Origin: Dyadobacter sp. UC 10
Lineage (GTDB): Bacteria > Bacteroidota > Bacteroidia > Cytophagales > Spirosomataceae
Assembly (NCBI RefSeq): GCF_008369915.1
Contig: NZ_VSRN01000001.1
Span: 6,134,501-6,198,500 of the forward strand
DNA length: 64,000 bases
Reading direction: 5' to 3'
Numbering within the stretch: the stretch's first letter is position 1; every line of letters starts with the position of its first letter. A model generated the notes under the pieces. That model had not been told where the DNA came from. It was given only the letters and a program-made list of their open reading frames with translations, and did no database searches. Of this stretch, positions 16,554 to 25,644 are shown one piece after another. The translations under genes and the position numbers were made by a program.

Positions 16554-17915
16554 TTAAAATACAAAGCTGGCTTTGGCCCTTTCCAATTCGGCGGATCGGG
16601 TTTGTATAGTGAGATAGGCAATACTCTGCTGAAGCTGGTCCCCGATCAGGCGGTTTTGCGCGTCCAGCAGCTCGATGTAAAGCAGCTGGCCTTCCCGGTA
16701 GAGTTTCTGCTGGTCGTTATAATATTGCAGGGATAATGCAGTCTGGCTTTTTGACGCTTCGAAAAGCCGGGCAGCGGATCTCAGCCTGTTTTCGGCCGTC
16801 TCCACCTGCAATGCGAGCTGTTGCTCGACCTGGTCGATCTGCTGGCTGGTCGCCTTACCTTCCAGCGCCGCTTGTTTGGCCCTATGCTGGGTGCGGTTGC
16901 CGCCAAACACGCGCCAGTCGAGCGTGACGCCGAACAGGTAGTAACGGGTATCATTATTGAACTTCACAAAATCCCCCTGCGATCCGAGATCGATGAATGT
17001 AGACAGTTTCGGCAGCGCCGCCGCTTTCGCGAGCTGCTCCGACAATGCGTTGATCCTCGAAAGCGATTCCAGCTTGACAAGCTCCTCCCGCCTCCCCTCC
17101 CCGGTAATACCTGCCGGAACATCAGCCTGTTGAACAGAAGGCAACTCTACCGGATTATCCAGCGGGCTATTAAGTAAAAAATTAAAGTAGGCTACTGCGC
17201 TCAGCGATTGGTTCCTGGCATCTTCCAGCCTGGCTTCCAGCCCGATCAGCTCATTTTCCGAGCGACTCACTACCGTCCTGATCGCCTTGTCGTTTCGCAC
17301 GAGCGCCTGATTAAAGCGAAGATTTTCCCGGGCCAGCGTCACCGCATTTTCAAGGATCGTAACGGCTTCCTTAGCCTGCAAACACGCATAATAACCCAGC
17401 TTGATGTCCTTTACGAGCTCCCTTTTGTACACATCCAGCTCAGCCTGCTGTAAGTGGATCTGTTCTTTGCGGATCCGTGAATTGTAAATGATCTCAGCAT
17501 TGTAGACGGGAAGCGAGGTACGCAGCTTGGCATCATAATAATTGTTGGGATTAAAAGTCTGGCTCACATTTTCGACCTGCGGGAACACCGAAGAGTTCGT
17601 CAGCTGGTTCAGCGAACTGTAAACCGGATTGAGCAAATCACCGATCGGTATACTGATTTTCCGCCCGCCCCGGGAATCGAGATAAGAAGTATTGAAATTA
17701 ACCTCGGGCAGAAAGAAGCTTTTGGCCTCTTTCAATGCATACAAATTTCTTTCCAGCAAGAAGCCCTGCTGCCTGATGCCCTGGTTGTTTTTCAGGCCCT
17801 GGTTGATATAGTTTTCCAGCACTGCATCCTGCGTCTGCGCCCTGCCTGGCAGGAAAATAAAGACAATAGCGTATTGTAACAGTCGCCGCAGGGGCAACCT
17901 AAACATTGCATTCAT
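16554..17915 (-). CDS. TolC-family outer-membrane efflux protein
   Basis: 453 residues. After a signal peptide (YAIVFIFLPGRAQTQ) it has the two long helical repeats typical of the family (residues about 30-240 and 250-450), with the Asn/Gln-rich pattern of TolC coils (YYNDQQKLYREGQLLYIELLDAQNRL is shortened here to QKLYREGQLLYIELLDAQNR). First gene of the efflux operon. A TetR-type palindrome lies 20-34 bases before the ATG, and the tetR gene is just upstream in the same direction. Confidence 0.93.
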   Translation of the reverse strand: MNAMFRLPLRRLLQYAIVFIFLPGRAQTQDAVLENYINQGLKNNQGIRQQGFLLERNLYALKEAKSFFLPEVNFNTSYLDSRGGRKISIPIGDLLNPVYSSLNQLTNSSVFPQVENVSQTFNPNNYYDAKLRTSLPVYNAEIIYNSRIRKEQIHLQQAELDVYKRELVKDIKLGYYACLQAKEAVTILENAVTLARENLRFNQALVRNDKAIRTVVSRSENELIGLEARLEDARNQSLSAVAYFNFLLNSPLDNPVELPSVQQADVPAGITGEGRREELVKLESLSRINALSEQLAKAAALPKLSTFIDLGSQGDFVKFNNDTRYYLFGVTLDWRVFGGNRTQHRAKQAALEGKATSQQIDQVEQQLALQVETAENRLRSAARLFEASKSQTALSLQYYNDQQKLYREGQLLYIELLDAQNRLIGDQLQQSIAYLTIQTRSAELERAKASFVF

Positions 17916-17934
17916 AATAAGTGATGTTTATTTA

Positions 17935-17949
17935 CTAAACGGTGTTCAT
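17935..17949. promoter_or_regulatory. TetR operator before the efflux operon
   Basis: CTAAACGGTGTTCAT resembles the perfect palindrome CTAAACAGTGTTTAG found before the tetR gene (11 of 15 bases identical). It lies immediately before tolC, where binding would block the efflux operon promoter. Confidence 0.65.
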
Positions 17950-17965
17950 TAAGGGGTAAATTTTT

Positions 17966-18580
17966 TTACGTTTTCAGGCTTTCTAAAAAATTTTCAAATG
18001 AGGCATTAACGATCCCGCGCACCATGTCGTCGGGCATTTCCAGGATACACATTCTTTCCCTGATATAAAGGGAGACAAGTCCATGAACGAAGGACCACAC
18101 CGAGATAGCAGTGATGTATTTATCAGCGGGCCTGATCAGCTTTTGGTCCAGGCACTGGGTCAATGTTTCGAGCAGGTAGCCGAATGCGCATTCGCCTGCA
18201 CTCCACTTTTCCTCATGCTTGATCTGCGATAATGGCGCTCGCATGATAAACATCAGATCGTAGTAGTCGGGATTTTCGAAAGCAAATTTGATATAAGTCC
18301 TGCCCAATGCCCCCAGGCGTTCAACAGGATTGGCTATCGAATCGTGCTTGCGGAAAAGCTTGTCCAGAATATCGAACGCATTTTCATGAATGACGTAGAA
18401 AATCTCGTCTTTATCCTTGAAATACAGGTAGATGGTAGCCGGACTGTACTCAATATCCTCAGCAATGTTACGGATCGACGTCTTATCGTAACCATGCTTC
18501 AAAAATAGCTGAGTAGCTGATTCAATGATCAGGTTCCTCATGTCCTGCTTCTCCCGCTCTTTCCGTTCCTTGATCGCCAT
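17966..18580 (-). CDS. TetR-family repressor of the efflux operon
   Basis: 204 residues from the ATG at 18580. The N-terminal TetR helix-turn-helix is clear (ATQLFLKHGYDKTSIRNIAE, then YSPATIYLYFKDKDEIFYVI); the C-terminal half is a ligand-binding domain without a close recognised relative. A longer frame to 18643 exists, but its first codons would lie on the perfect palindrome CTAAACAGTGTTTAG, which is much better read as this gene's own operator 27 bases upstream of the ATG; AGAAG stands before the chosen ATG. The matching site before tolC makes it the likely local repressor, released by a pump substrate. Confidence 0.92.
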   Translation of the reverse strand: MAIKERKEREKQDMRNLIIESATQLFLKHGYDKTSIRNIAEDIEYSPATIYLYFKDKDEIFYVIHENAFDILDKLFRKHDSIANPVERLGALGRTYIKFAFENPDYYDLMFIMRAPLSQIKHEEKWSAGECAFGYLLETLTQCLDQKLIRPADKYITAISVWSFVHGLVSLYIRERMCILEMPDDMVRGIVNASFENFLESLKT

Positions 18581-18606
18581 AACTTCTACAATACGCTGTG
18601 AATATA

Positions 18607-18621
18607 CTAAACAGTGTTTAG
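18607..18621. promoter_or_regulatory. Perfect palindrome CTAAACAGTGTTTAG, TetR autoregulatory operator
   Basis: The arms of seven bases are exact reverse complements around one G. The site lies 27-41 bases upstream of the tetR ATG and is matched by a degenerate copy before tolC, as expected for a repressor that controls both its own gene and the pump. Confidence 0.75.
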
Positions 18622-18735
18622 CAAATGTACTCCATTTTTTCAAAAAAGGACGAATGGTTGAAAATTATACTTGAACGGTGCCCTTATTCGGCTTATTTTG
18701 TCGCACCAATTTCCTGAACCTCTTAATATTTTACG

Positions 18736-20274
18736 ATGAAAAAACTGTTCGCAGTAATTTTCCTTTTGTGCATTTCCAACCTGCACAGCCATTCTCAGCC
18801 TGCTGCAAAACCAAATGTCATTGTGTTTATGGTAGATGATATGGGTTGGCAGGATACTTCCGTGCCGTTTTGGAACAAAGCCACCGACTTCAATAAACGT
18901 TACCACACCCCCAACATGGAACGCCTGGCAAAAGAGGGTATGAAGTTTACCAATGCCTATGCAATGCCGGTTTGTACGCCCACGAGGGTCAGTCTGCTTA
19001 CGGGAGTCAATGCGGCCCGTACCCGTGTGACACACTGGACGTCTCCCGAACAAAACAAAAATACGGACCACCCTGACGCGACTTTTAACCCTGTCGACTG
19101 GAATATCAATGGATTAAGCCCGGAGGCTGGCGTTGGCCATACATTTCATGCAACCCCGCTGCCTGCGGTACTGCGTCAAAACGGCTACTATACCATTCAC
19201 AGTGGAAAAGCACATTTCGGTTCTTCAGGAACACCCGGCTCTGACCCCAAAAACCTTGGTTTCGACATTAACATTGCAGGCAGCTCAATCGGCCACCCGG
19301 CGAGCTATCTCGGCCAGAAAAATTACGATTCGCCTGTAAAAGGAAAACCAAACCGGAACGCAGTTCCCGGCCTGGAAGCCTATCACGGTACCGACGTCTT
19401 CCTTAGCGACGCGATTACCATTGAAGCATTGAAAGCACTTGAAAAACCGGTCACGGAAAAGCAGCCCTTTTTCCTGTACCTCGCCCACTATGCCGTCCAC
19501 ACGCCGATTAATGCCGATAAGCGTTATTTGGAAAAGTATCTGAAAATGGGGCTGGACAGCATCGAGGCGAAGTATGCTACGCTGGTGGAAGGAATGGACA
19601 AAAGCCTGGGAGATGTGCTCAATTACCTGGATAACAAGGACATCGCAAAAAACACGGTCGTAATTTTTATGTCCGACAATGGCGGGCTGAGCCGCACTCC
19701 TCCCAGGGGCGGCAAAGCCTGGACGCATAATCTCCCGTTAAAGGCAGGGAAAGGTTCGGTTTATGAAGGCGGGATCCGGGAACCTATGCTCGTTCGCTGG
19801 CCTGGCGTAACGAGGCCAGGTTCAGTCGCCGAGCAATACGTGATTATCGAAGACTTCTTTCCGACTATTCTTGAAGTGGCAGGTGCTAAAAATCAGAAAA
19901 TGCTGCAGCAAACTGACGGCGAGAGTTTTCTGAAACTTCTAAAAAATCCCGCATTGAAAAACCAACAGCGCGAGCTCCTGTGGCACCATCCCAACCGCTG
20001 GACACCGGAAGATGGCCCTAACATCAATTATGCGAGTGCTTTCAGAAAAGGAAACTGGAAATTGATCTACAATTATGAAAAGGCGGCATTGGAGCTCTAT
20101 GATCTGCAAAATGATATCGGTGAAGAAAATAACCTCGCCGGCTCCAATCCTGAAAAAGTGAAAGAATTGGCCGCGCTGTTTACCCGCAAACTAAAAAAGT
20201 GGGACGCGCAATGGCCCACTTTTAAAGCCACCGGAAAGCAGGTCCCGTGGCCGGATCAGATAACAGTGAAATAA
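18736..20274 (+). CDS. Secreted sulfatase (formylglycine type)
   Basis: 512 residues with a signal peptide (LFAVIFLLCISNLHSHSQ). The alkaline-phosphatase-like sulfatase domain begins with NVIVFMVDDMGW, whose aspartates D34/D35 bind calcium. The maturation signature is at C80: CTPTRVSLLTG, the C-x-P-T/S-R pattern with C80 as the residue oxidised to formylglycine. Further metal-site residues are in FMSDNGG (about 313-319), and the C-terminal subdomain carries WKLIYNYEKAALELYDLQND. It removes sulfate esters from sugars or other molecules in the periplasm. No SusCD, glycosidase or sulfatase-maturing enzyme lies beside it, so its pathway is unclear. Its stop codon abuts the stop of the next gene on the other strand. 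Confidence 0.93.
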   Translation: MKKLFAVIFLLCISNLHSHSQPAAKPNVIVFMVDDMGWQDTSVPFWNKATDFNKRYHTPNMERLAKEGMKFTNAYAMPVCTPTRVSLLTGVNAARTRVTHWTSPEQNKNTDHPDATFNPVDWNINGLSPEAGVGHTFHATPLPAVLRQNGYYTIHSGKAHFGSSGTPGSDPKNLGFDINIAGSSIGHPASYLGQKNYDSPVKGKPNRNAVPGLEAYHGTDVFLSDAITIEALKALEKPVTEKQPFFLYLAHYAVHTPINADKRYLEKYLKMGLDSIEAKYATLVEGMDKSLGDVLNYLDNKDIAKNTVVIFMSDNGGLSRTPPRGGKAWTHNLPLKAGKGSVYEGGIREPMLVRWPGVTRPGSVAEQYVIIEDFFPTILEVAGAKNQKMLQQTDGESFLKLLKNPALKNQQRELLWHHPNRWTPEDGPNINYASAFRKGNWKLIYNYEKAALELYDLQNDIGEENNLAGSNPEKVKELAALFTRKLKKWDAQWPTFKATGKQVPWPDQITVK

Positions 20275-20730
20275 CTACCGGCCGGTGCCTGACTGCAGGG
20301 ATGAGAGTTTTTTTTCATCCTTGCTGATATCATCCCTGAGGTTATCAATATCTTTCTTAAGTCTTTCCAGCTGATCGGCTGTTCGTCTTGCTCTTTTTGC
20401 GTCGCGGTGGGCGGAGCCTGCACTTTTGCTTGCCCGGCGTGCCTTAGATTTATTCTGCGAGTCACTACCCAATTTTTCGGCTGCCTCACGGTTTGCATCG
20501 GCTGATTTTTGCGCATCCTCAGCCGCTTTGGCCGCCTCTTCTGTTTTATTTTGCAGCTCGTTTTCAAGCTTTGCCAATTCCAGCTTATTGTCGTTCAATC
20601 GCTTACTAAGTTCCAGGGTTTGTTTCCTTTCTTTCAATGTGTTGATAGAGTCATTTGAAACAACCTGTGCCGACAGGGAGAAAGTCAGCATAGTCAAAAC
20701 GAGGGTTGCTACTGCATTCGTAATTTTCAT
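20275..20730 (-). CDS. Periplasmic coiled-coil protein, unknown function
   Basis: 151 residues. A signal peptide (VATLVLTMLTFSLSAQ) is followed by a strongly charged helix from about residue 28 to 145, rich in Lys, Glu and Ala with heptad-like spacing (KLELAKLENELQNKTEEAAK, then QLERLKKDIDNLRDD). This indicates an extended periplasmic coiled coil. No enzyme motif is visible. It converges tail-to-tail with the sulfatase: the two stop codons touch with no base between. Function cannot be assigned. Confidence 0.75.
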   Translation of the reverse strand: MKITNAVATLVLTMLTFSLSAQVVSNDSINTLKERKQTLELSKRLNDNKLELAKLENELQNKTEEAAKAAEDAQKSADANREAAEKLGSDSQNKSKARRASKSAGSAHRDAKRARRTADQLERLKKDIDNLRDDISKDEKKLSSLQSGTGR

Positions 20731-20939
20731 TGCTTTTAATATTTAGATGAGGTAATGAAATGATAATTGCAAAAATCATACCCGTATACCGAGACCCGTT
20801 CTCTTGTCATCCTTTTTCGCAAAATGATCTAATCATTCGATTTTAGGCCGCTTTTGGGGAATCTTCCCGCCGGGTGGGCGGTTATCTGAGCATATACCTG
20901 ACTATATGCTTCATCAATCAATTATCAAACTCTTGAAAA

Positions 20940-21746
20940 GTGAAACCCCTTTTACGTTTTTTGCTCATTCCGGGCCTGCTTCTTCTTTCTTCCTGTGACA
21001 GTCTCTTTCTATACAACCCTAATCAGGTAAAACTTCTCAACGGAGAATCCAACCTGAATGCCCGCAACATTGAACGGCTTAACAGGATACCCGCATCGGA
21101 CACTCTGAAGTTTATCCTGATGGGCGATTCGCAGCGATGGTACGACGAATCGGAAGACTTTGTGGAAAGTGCCAACAAGCAGCGCGACATATCATTTGTT
21201 CTTCATGCTGGCGACATTTCTGATTTCGGCCTTTCGCAGGAGTTCAAATGGGTCAACCGGATCCTCTCCAAACTGAATGTGCCTTACATGACCGTCATAG
21301 GCAACCACGACGTAGTTGCTAATGGTCCCGATGCATACCGAAAAATGTACGGGGAATTCAACTATTCCTTCGAATACGGCGATCACAAGTTCATATTCAT
21401 CAATACCAATTCGAGGGAATACGCATTCGACGGATCGGTACCGGATGTGGCGTGGCTGCGGGCTGAGCTGGCTGATAACCCCGGCAACAAGGATATGATC
21501 GTGGTGGCGCACATCCCGCCCTATGACCATGATTTTGATAAAAACCTTGAAAATGAATACGCAAGGCTGCTCGCCGAAAACCCTAATGTACACCTGAGCT
21601 TGTACGGTCACCAGCATTCATTCAGCGATGGTGACTATTATGAGGATGGTGTACGCTATGTCATCACCACAAGTATGGGAGCACGTGGTTATCTGAAAAT
21701 CAAAGTATGGAAAGGCGGACAGGAAATTGAACGTGTTGAATTTTAA
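20940..21746 (+). CDS. Metallophosphoesterase lipoprotein
   Basis: 268 residues from a GTG start. A lipoprotein signal ends at C19 (LLLLSSC). The calcineurin-like phosphoesterase motifs appear in order: D63 in MGDSQ, D92 in HAGDISD, N122/H123 in GNHD, then VVAHIPPY and GHQHS, so both metal sites look complete. The enzyme would hydrolyse phosphate esters at the cell envelope; substrates in this family range from nucleotides to phospholipids. The next gene, an outer-membrane protein, begins 5 bases after its stop, so the pair is surely one transcript. Confidence 0.9.
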   Translation: MKPLLRFLLIPGLLLLSSCDSLFLYNPNQVKLLNGESNLNARNIERLNRIPASDTLKFILMGDSQRWYDESEDFVESANKQRDISFVLHAGDISDFGLSQEFKWVNRILSKLNVPYMTVIGNHDVVANGPDAYRKMYGEFNYSFEYGDHKFIFINTNSREYAFDGSVPDVAWLRAELADNPGNKDMIVVAHIPPYDHDFDKNLENEYARLLAENPNVHLSLYGHQHSFSDGDYYEDGVRYVITTSMGARGYLKIKVWKGGQEIERVEF

Positions 21747-21751
21747 ATAAA

Positions 21752-22339
21752 ATGACCAGATATCTGCTACTCGTACTCACGCTTTTCCAGCTGACAACGT
21801 ACGCACAGCAAGGACCAAAGGCAAAACACTGGTACCTGCCCGACCACATGAAATTGCAGTTTGCAGGCGGAACGGGCTTTTTATCAGGAGGGCCGGGGTA
21901 CAATTCAAAAAATAAGACGCTGGAAACCGATCTGCTCTTCGGATATCTGCCGGAGCAATTCGGAGGGGATGCTTTGATCACGATTACAGGGAAAACCACT
22001 TATTCGCCCTGGCGTATAAAGCTCAGAAATGACTATTACCTCGCACCAGCCTCCATTGGAATGTACCTCAGTTATACTTTCGGGCCGCAGTTCGACTGGA
22101 AATGGCCGGCATATTATCCAAAAGGCTATTACTGGTGGGCAACAGCATTCAGGCCCGGTGTATTTGCGGGCGGTAAGATCGGGCGGGAAATGACCGTGCG
22201 CTCGCGCAGGCGCGGCCTGGAATTGTATTACGAGCTGGGCACCTACGATCTGATGCTGATCAGTTATGTCCAGAATACCGGATTCCTGACACCCGGAGAT
22301 ATTCTGAACCTGGCTATCGGGTTGAAGTTCGCTTTTTAG
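21752..22339 (+). CDS. Predicted outer-membrane beta-barrel protein, partner of the phosphoesterase
   Basis: 195 residues, signal peptide (YLLLVLTLFQLTTYAQ), then alternating aromatic and polar residues with many Gly/Tyr/Trp (FDWKWPAYYPKGYYWWATAF) and a C-terminal Phe (LNLAIGLKFAF), as in small outer-membrane barrels. No named family was recognised. It starts 5 bases after the metallophosphoesterase stop. Its own stop overlaps that of the converging sensor gene by 4 bases. The arrangement suggests a surface pore or anchor for the enzyme (inference). Confidence 0.75.
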   Translation: MTRYLLLVLTLFQLTTYAQQGPKAKHWYLPDHMKLQFAGGTGFLSGGPGYNSKNKTLETDLLFGYLPEQFGGDALITITGKTTYSPWRIKLRNDYYLAPASIGMYLSYTFGPQFDWKWPAYYPKGYYWWATAFRPGVFAGGKIGREMTVRSRRRGLELYYELGTYDLMLISYVQNTGFLTPGDILNLAIGLKFAF

Positions 22340-25300
22340 GCAAGATCTTCTGTTTTTGAAGAAATGTCCCTGATGATGTCATCCAGGGAATAGGCCGAAT
22401 GAAGAATATGTTCGAGGAGCTCATCCTTTTCTGTTTCCGAGTTTTCGTAGTTCCTGAGCAGGTCGATCAGTGACATCAGTCTGGCCAGCGGTGCCCGGAT
22501 AACATGAGATTGCATCCAGGCTATGTCCTGCAATTTTTGGTTCCTTTCCTCAATCTCGCTCACATAGCGGCGCTTTTCAGTCACATCCCTGCCGATCGAT
22601 ATCCAGTGCGTCAGCATTCCTGCACCGTCCACCACCGGATGAATGGAAAGGTTGATAAAATAGTGCTTATCGTCCTGCTGATAACGGATCGTTTCTTCTT
22701 TCAGCGGCGCTACGTTTCTGATCGCCCAGGCGAGTCGCCCGAAGTCGTTTTGAGGCGAATCGAAGCCCCGTAGTGACATTGGGTTCTGGCCTGTCACTTC
22801 GGCGGATGTGTATCCGGTAAGTCGGGTAAAGGCTGCATTAACATATAAAATCCGTAGCTGGGTAGCATCTCCCGGGTCAGACTTTGCTATCAAAATTGCG
22901 TCGCTGGTATTGGTAATGACCGAACCCAGCAATTTTAATTCGTACTCTTCCTTTTTTTGCCTCGAAATATCCCGGAGCACACCGATCATCCGCACCGCCC
23001 GTCCCGACCGGTTTCGACGTATGTAACCTATCTCTTCAACAAAAGCATAACCTCCATCGGAACGCCTGAAACGATAGTCTGCGGTCCATTTCTTCTGGTT
23101 CTTGTCTGCAAGATGTAACTGCAGGCTTTGCTCGATAGGATCGCGGTCGGTCGGGTGCAGGAGCTCCACCCACTTTTGGATCGGAAATTTATCAATGCCG
23201 GTCTGTAAACCAAAAAGCCTCAAAAATCCTTCACCCCATTCGATATGGTCGTTAATCAGGTCCCAGTCGTAGACCGCATCGTTGGTGGCCATATTGAGCA
23301 GTTCGTAGCGTTCGTTGCTTTTCCGCAAGTCGTCAATCGCCTGCTTGCGCTCCGAAACGTCGATACCAATGCATTGTATCTCGGTAGCCTGCCCGTCGGA
23401 ATCCGTCAGCGCGATAAAATGCCAGTACACGGTCCTGGCTTTTTCACTTTGCTGGACATGGTCGAGCTCGACGGAAAAGATCTTTCCCGGATTACGCAGG
23501 CATTTCCCCACCACTTCTATCACATTCATCCTGTGATAATGGCAAACCACGAGAATACAGTTTACGCCTATAAAATCCCCGCCATTGTAAAACCAGCGAA
23601 AATCCTCCCGGAACATGCTATTATAGTAAGTATATTTTCCCACCAGATCGGTACGCACCACATAATTGGTCTGCGAGTCAACCAGGCTCCTCAGCCTCGA
23701 TTCGCTGGCGAGCAGTTCTTCCTGTATTTTTTTGCTGGCAGTAATATCCAGGCACGCCCCTATCATCTTGATTACCTTACCGTTTTCGTCCAGCTTGGTC
23801 TTACTCCATGTTTTCAGATACCTGCTTTCTCCGGAAGAGTGGAAAATACGCTCTTCGAATTCAATCTCGCTTTTGGATTCCATGGCATTCAGAATGCCTT
23901 CCTTCACTTTCGTTCTGTCGGTTGGGTGAACCAGTTCCAGGTAGGCTTCCAGCGAAGGTTTGAATGTGTCGCGTTCAAGTCCATAGATGGTATAGAGTGT
24001 ATCAGACCAGGTGACTTCATCGTTACCAATATCCCACTGCCAGGTGCCAAACCGAGCCAGTTCCTGTCCCTGCGAAATCAGCAGCGCCGCGTCGGCGACG
24101 AATTCCGCATTCCTGCGACTTTCAAGAATTACCGTTAAAAGGGCAACGACCTTATCGATCAGCTTCAATTCTTCCTCATTCGGTGACCTTACCTTTTCGT
24201 AATAGGCGGCAAAAGTGGCAATTACCGTGTCGTCGGAGACAATGATCGGATGCGACCAGCATGCAAGTAACCCGGCCTCTAATGCAATGTTTTTATAAAG
24301 TAACCAGCGCCGGTCGGTAGCGATATCGTCAACAATTACCAGTTTCCGGGTAAAAGCTGCCGTCCCGCAGGACCCGGAATAGGCGCCGATTTCCAGATTC
24401 TCAATACGCCGGATATAGGTTTCAGGCAATGAGGGCGACGCCCAATTGACGAGCCTGTTATCCTTAATACCAAGGATGGAGCATTTCATGTCCGGAAAAA
24501 TCTGCTCGATCCCCAGCAGGTAACGGTTCAGCACATCAGCGAGTATCAAGTCTTTTTCAGCATTCAACCCGATCACCGCCTTTTCCAGACGTTCTACATC
24601 TTCCAACCGCTTGGTTTCAGTAATATCGACCATAAAGCCGCGCAGCAAAAGCGGCCCCTGTTCCTGCGCGACAATGGTAACGAGGTCCCTGATCCAGATT
24701 ACCTCCCCGTCAGCACGGATCATTCGGTAGTCGAAACGGTGGTTGGCGCCAGGTTCGGTTAATACCGGGATCAATGCGGGTATTTCTGCACGGTCGTCGC
24801 TATGCATGTGATTGGCCCAAAAATCGGGATCCGCCAGCCACTCCGCGGCAGTATAACCCAGTATCTTTTCAACCTGATCACTCACAAAAGTGCCCCTGAA
24901 AGTATCCGCATCTGCCTCCCAGACAATTCCGTCTATGGTACGGATCAGATCCTTGCTCTGCGTGGCTCTTCTTATTTCCGTCACATCCGTCACACTCACC
25001 ACCAATAATTGCTTATTTCCGCTACTCAAAGGGGCCACATTTCCGGAAAGTATCCGGATATCCTGCTCATCAGCACCATTCAGATCATTCAAATAGAGAT
25101 CAGTCTGCATTTGCAGTTGCTTTCCTGCGTGCAAAACCTCCGTAAACAGCCTGTCCCACTCCTGCCGGCTGCCTCCCCGCAGCGATGGCATTGATTCAAA
25201 AAAACCTTTTCCAATTACGTCATCCGCACGTGTACCGGTCAGTTCCTGCCACTTGCGGTTTACAGCGAGGACTGTAAAAACCGGCGCATCTGCTTCCAGC

Positions 25301-25356
25301 ACTATACAGGGTGCCGGCAGCAGATCGAATACCAAATCAAAGTCAATATTCACCAT
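22336..25356 (-). CDS. Multi-PAS/GAF sensor protein ending in a histidine-box domain, no ATPase domain
   Basis: 1006 residues, no membrane helix or signal, so cytoplasmic. Domains by eye: PAS 1-130, PAS 135-250, GAF 260-415 (DDIATDRRWLLYKNIALEAG), PAS 430-545, PAS 552-675, PAS 683-800, PAS 806-930, then a short helical domain 933-1006 with H951 in WMQSHVIRAPLARL, like the dimerisation/phosphotransfer helix of PAS kinases. The chain stops at residue 1006, where the HATPase domain should start. The N, G1 and G2 boxes of an ATPase are absent, so it cannot phosphorylate itself unless a partner supplies that domain. The true stop TAA is visible and no continuation in another frame was seen. No response regulator adjoins it. 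Confidence 0.9.
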   Translation of the reverse strand: MVNIDFDLVFDLLPAPCIVLEADAPVFTVLAVNRKWQELTGTRADDVIGKGFFESMPSLRGGSRQEWDRLFTEVLHAGKQLQMQTDLYLNDLNGADEQDIRILSGNVAPLSSGNKQLLVVSVTDVTEIRRATQSKDLIRTIDGIVWEADADTFRGTFVSDQVEKILGYTAAEWLADPDFWANHMHSDDRAEIPALIPVLTEPGANHRFDYRMIRADGEVIWIRDLVTIVAQEQGPLLLRGFMVDITETKRLEDVERLEKAVIGLNAEKDLILADVLNRYLLGIEQIFPDMKCSILGIKDNRLVNWASPSLPETYIRRIENLEIGAYSGSCGTAAFTRKLVIVDDIATDRRWLLYKNIALEAGLLACWSHPIIVSDDTVIATFAAYYEKVRSPNEEELKLIDKVVALLTVILESRRNAEFVADAALLISQGQELARFGTWQWDIGNDEVTWSDTLYTIYGLERDTFKPSLEAYLELVHPTDRTKVKEGILNAMESKSEIEFEERIFHSSGESRYLKTWSKTKLDENGKVIKMIGACLDITASKKIQEELLASESRLRSLVDSQTNYVVRTDLVGKYTYYNSMFREDFRWFYNGGDFIGVNCILVVCHYHRMNVIEVVGKCLRNPGKIFSVELDHVQQSEKARTVYWHFIALTDSDGQATEIQCIGIDVSERKQAIDDLRKSNERYELLNMATNDAVYDWDLINDHIEWGEGFLRLFGLQTGIDKFPIQKWVELLHPTDRDPIEQSLQLHLADKNQKKWTADYRFRRSDGGYAFVEEIGYIRRNRSGRAVRMIGVLRDISRQKKEEYELKLLGSVITNTSDAILIAKSDPGDATQLRILYVNAAFTRLTGYTSAEVTGQNPMSLRGFDSPQNDFGRLAWAIRNVAPLKEETIRYQQDDKHYFINLSIHPVVDGAGMLTHWISIGRDVTEKRRYVSEIEERNQKLQDIAWMQSHVIRAPLARLMSLIDLLRNYENSETEKDELLEHILHSAYSLDDIIRDISSKTEDLA

Positions 25357-25644
25357 GCAGCCTATACGTTGTCATGTTAACTACTCCGCTTCGTAACCTG
25401 CTTATCGTAAACTCAAGAATTGAAACCGGACTTTTCGGACCAACTACAAATACAGATGAAATATCGATATTTTATAGAATTAATTTAGATATGATTACTA
25501 AGAATGATAAAACTCTGGCGTGACGACTGCGGATACCGGAGTATTCCAAAAATTCTTTTAGCGAATATTGATTATATTTCAGGATAAAAATGATCACTCA
25601 GGATTCCCAACCCGCTTTTGCGGAAAAGCACCACGCAATATCCG

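Noticed and set aside
18581..18643. N-terminal extension of the TetR gene
   Set aside because: It is encoded by the palindromic operator and lies before the family's normal start.
22336..25356. Broken histidine kinase gene by frameshift
   Set aside because: No ATPase-like sequence was seen in any frame after the stop; the next bases belong to the converging gene.
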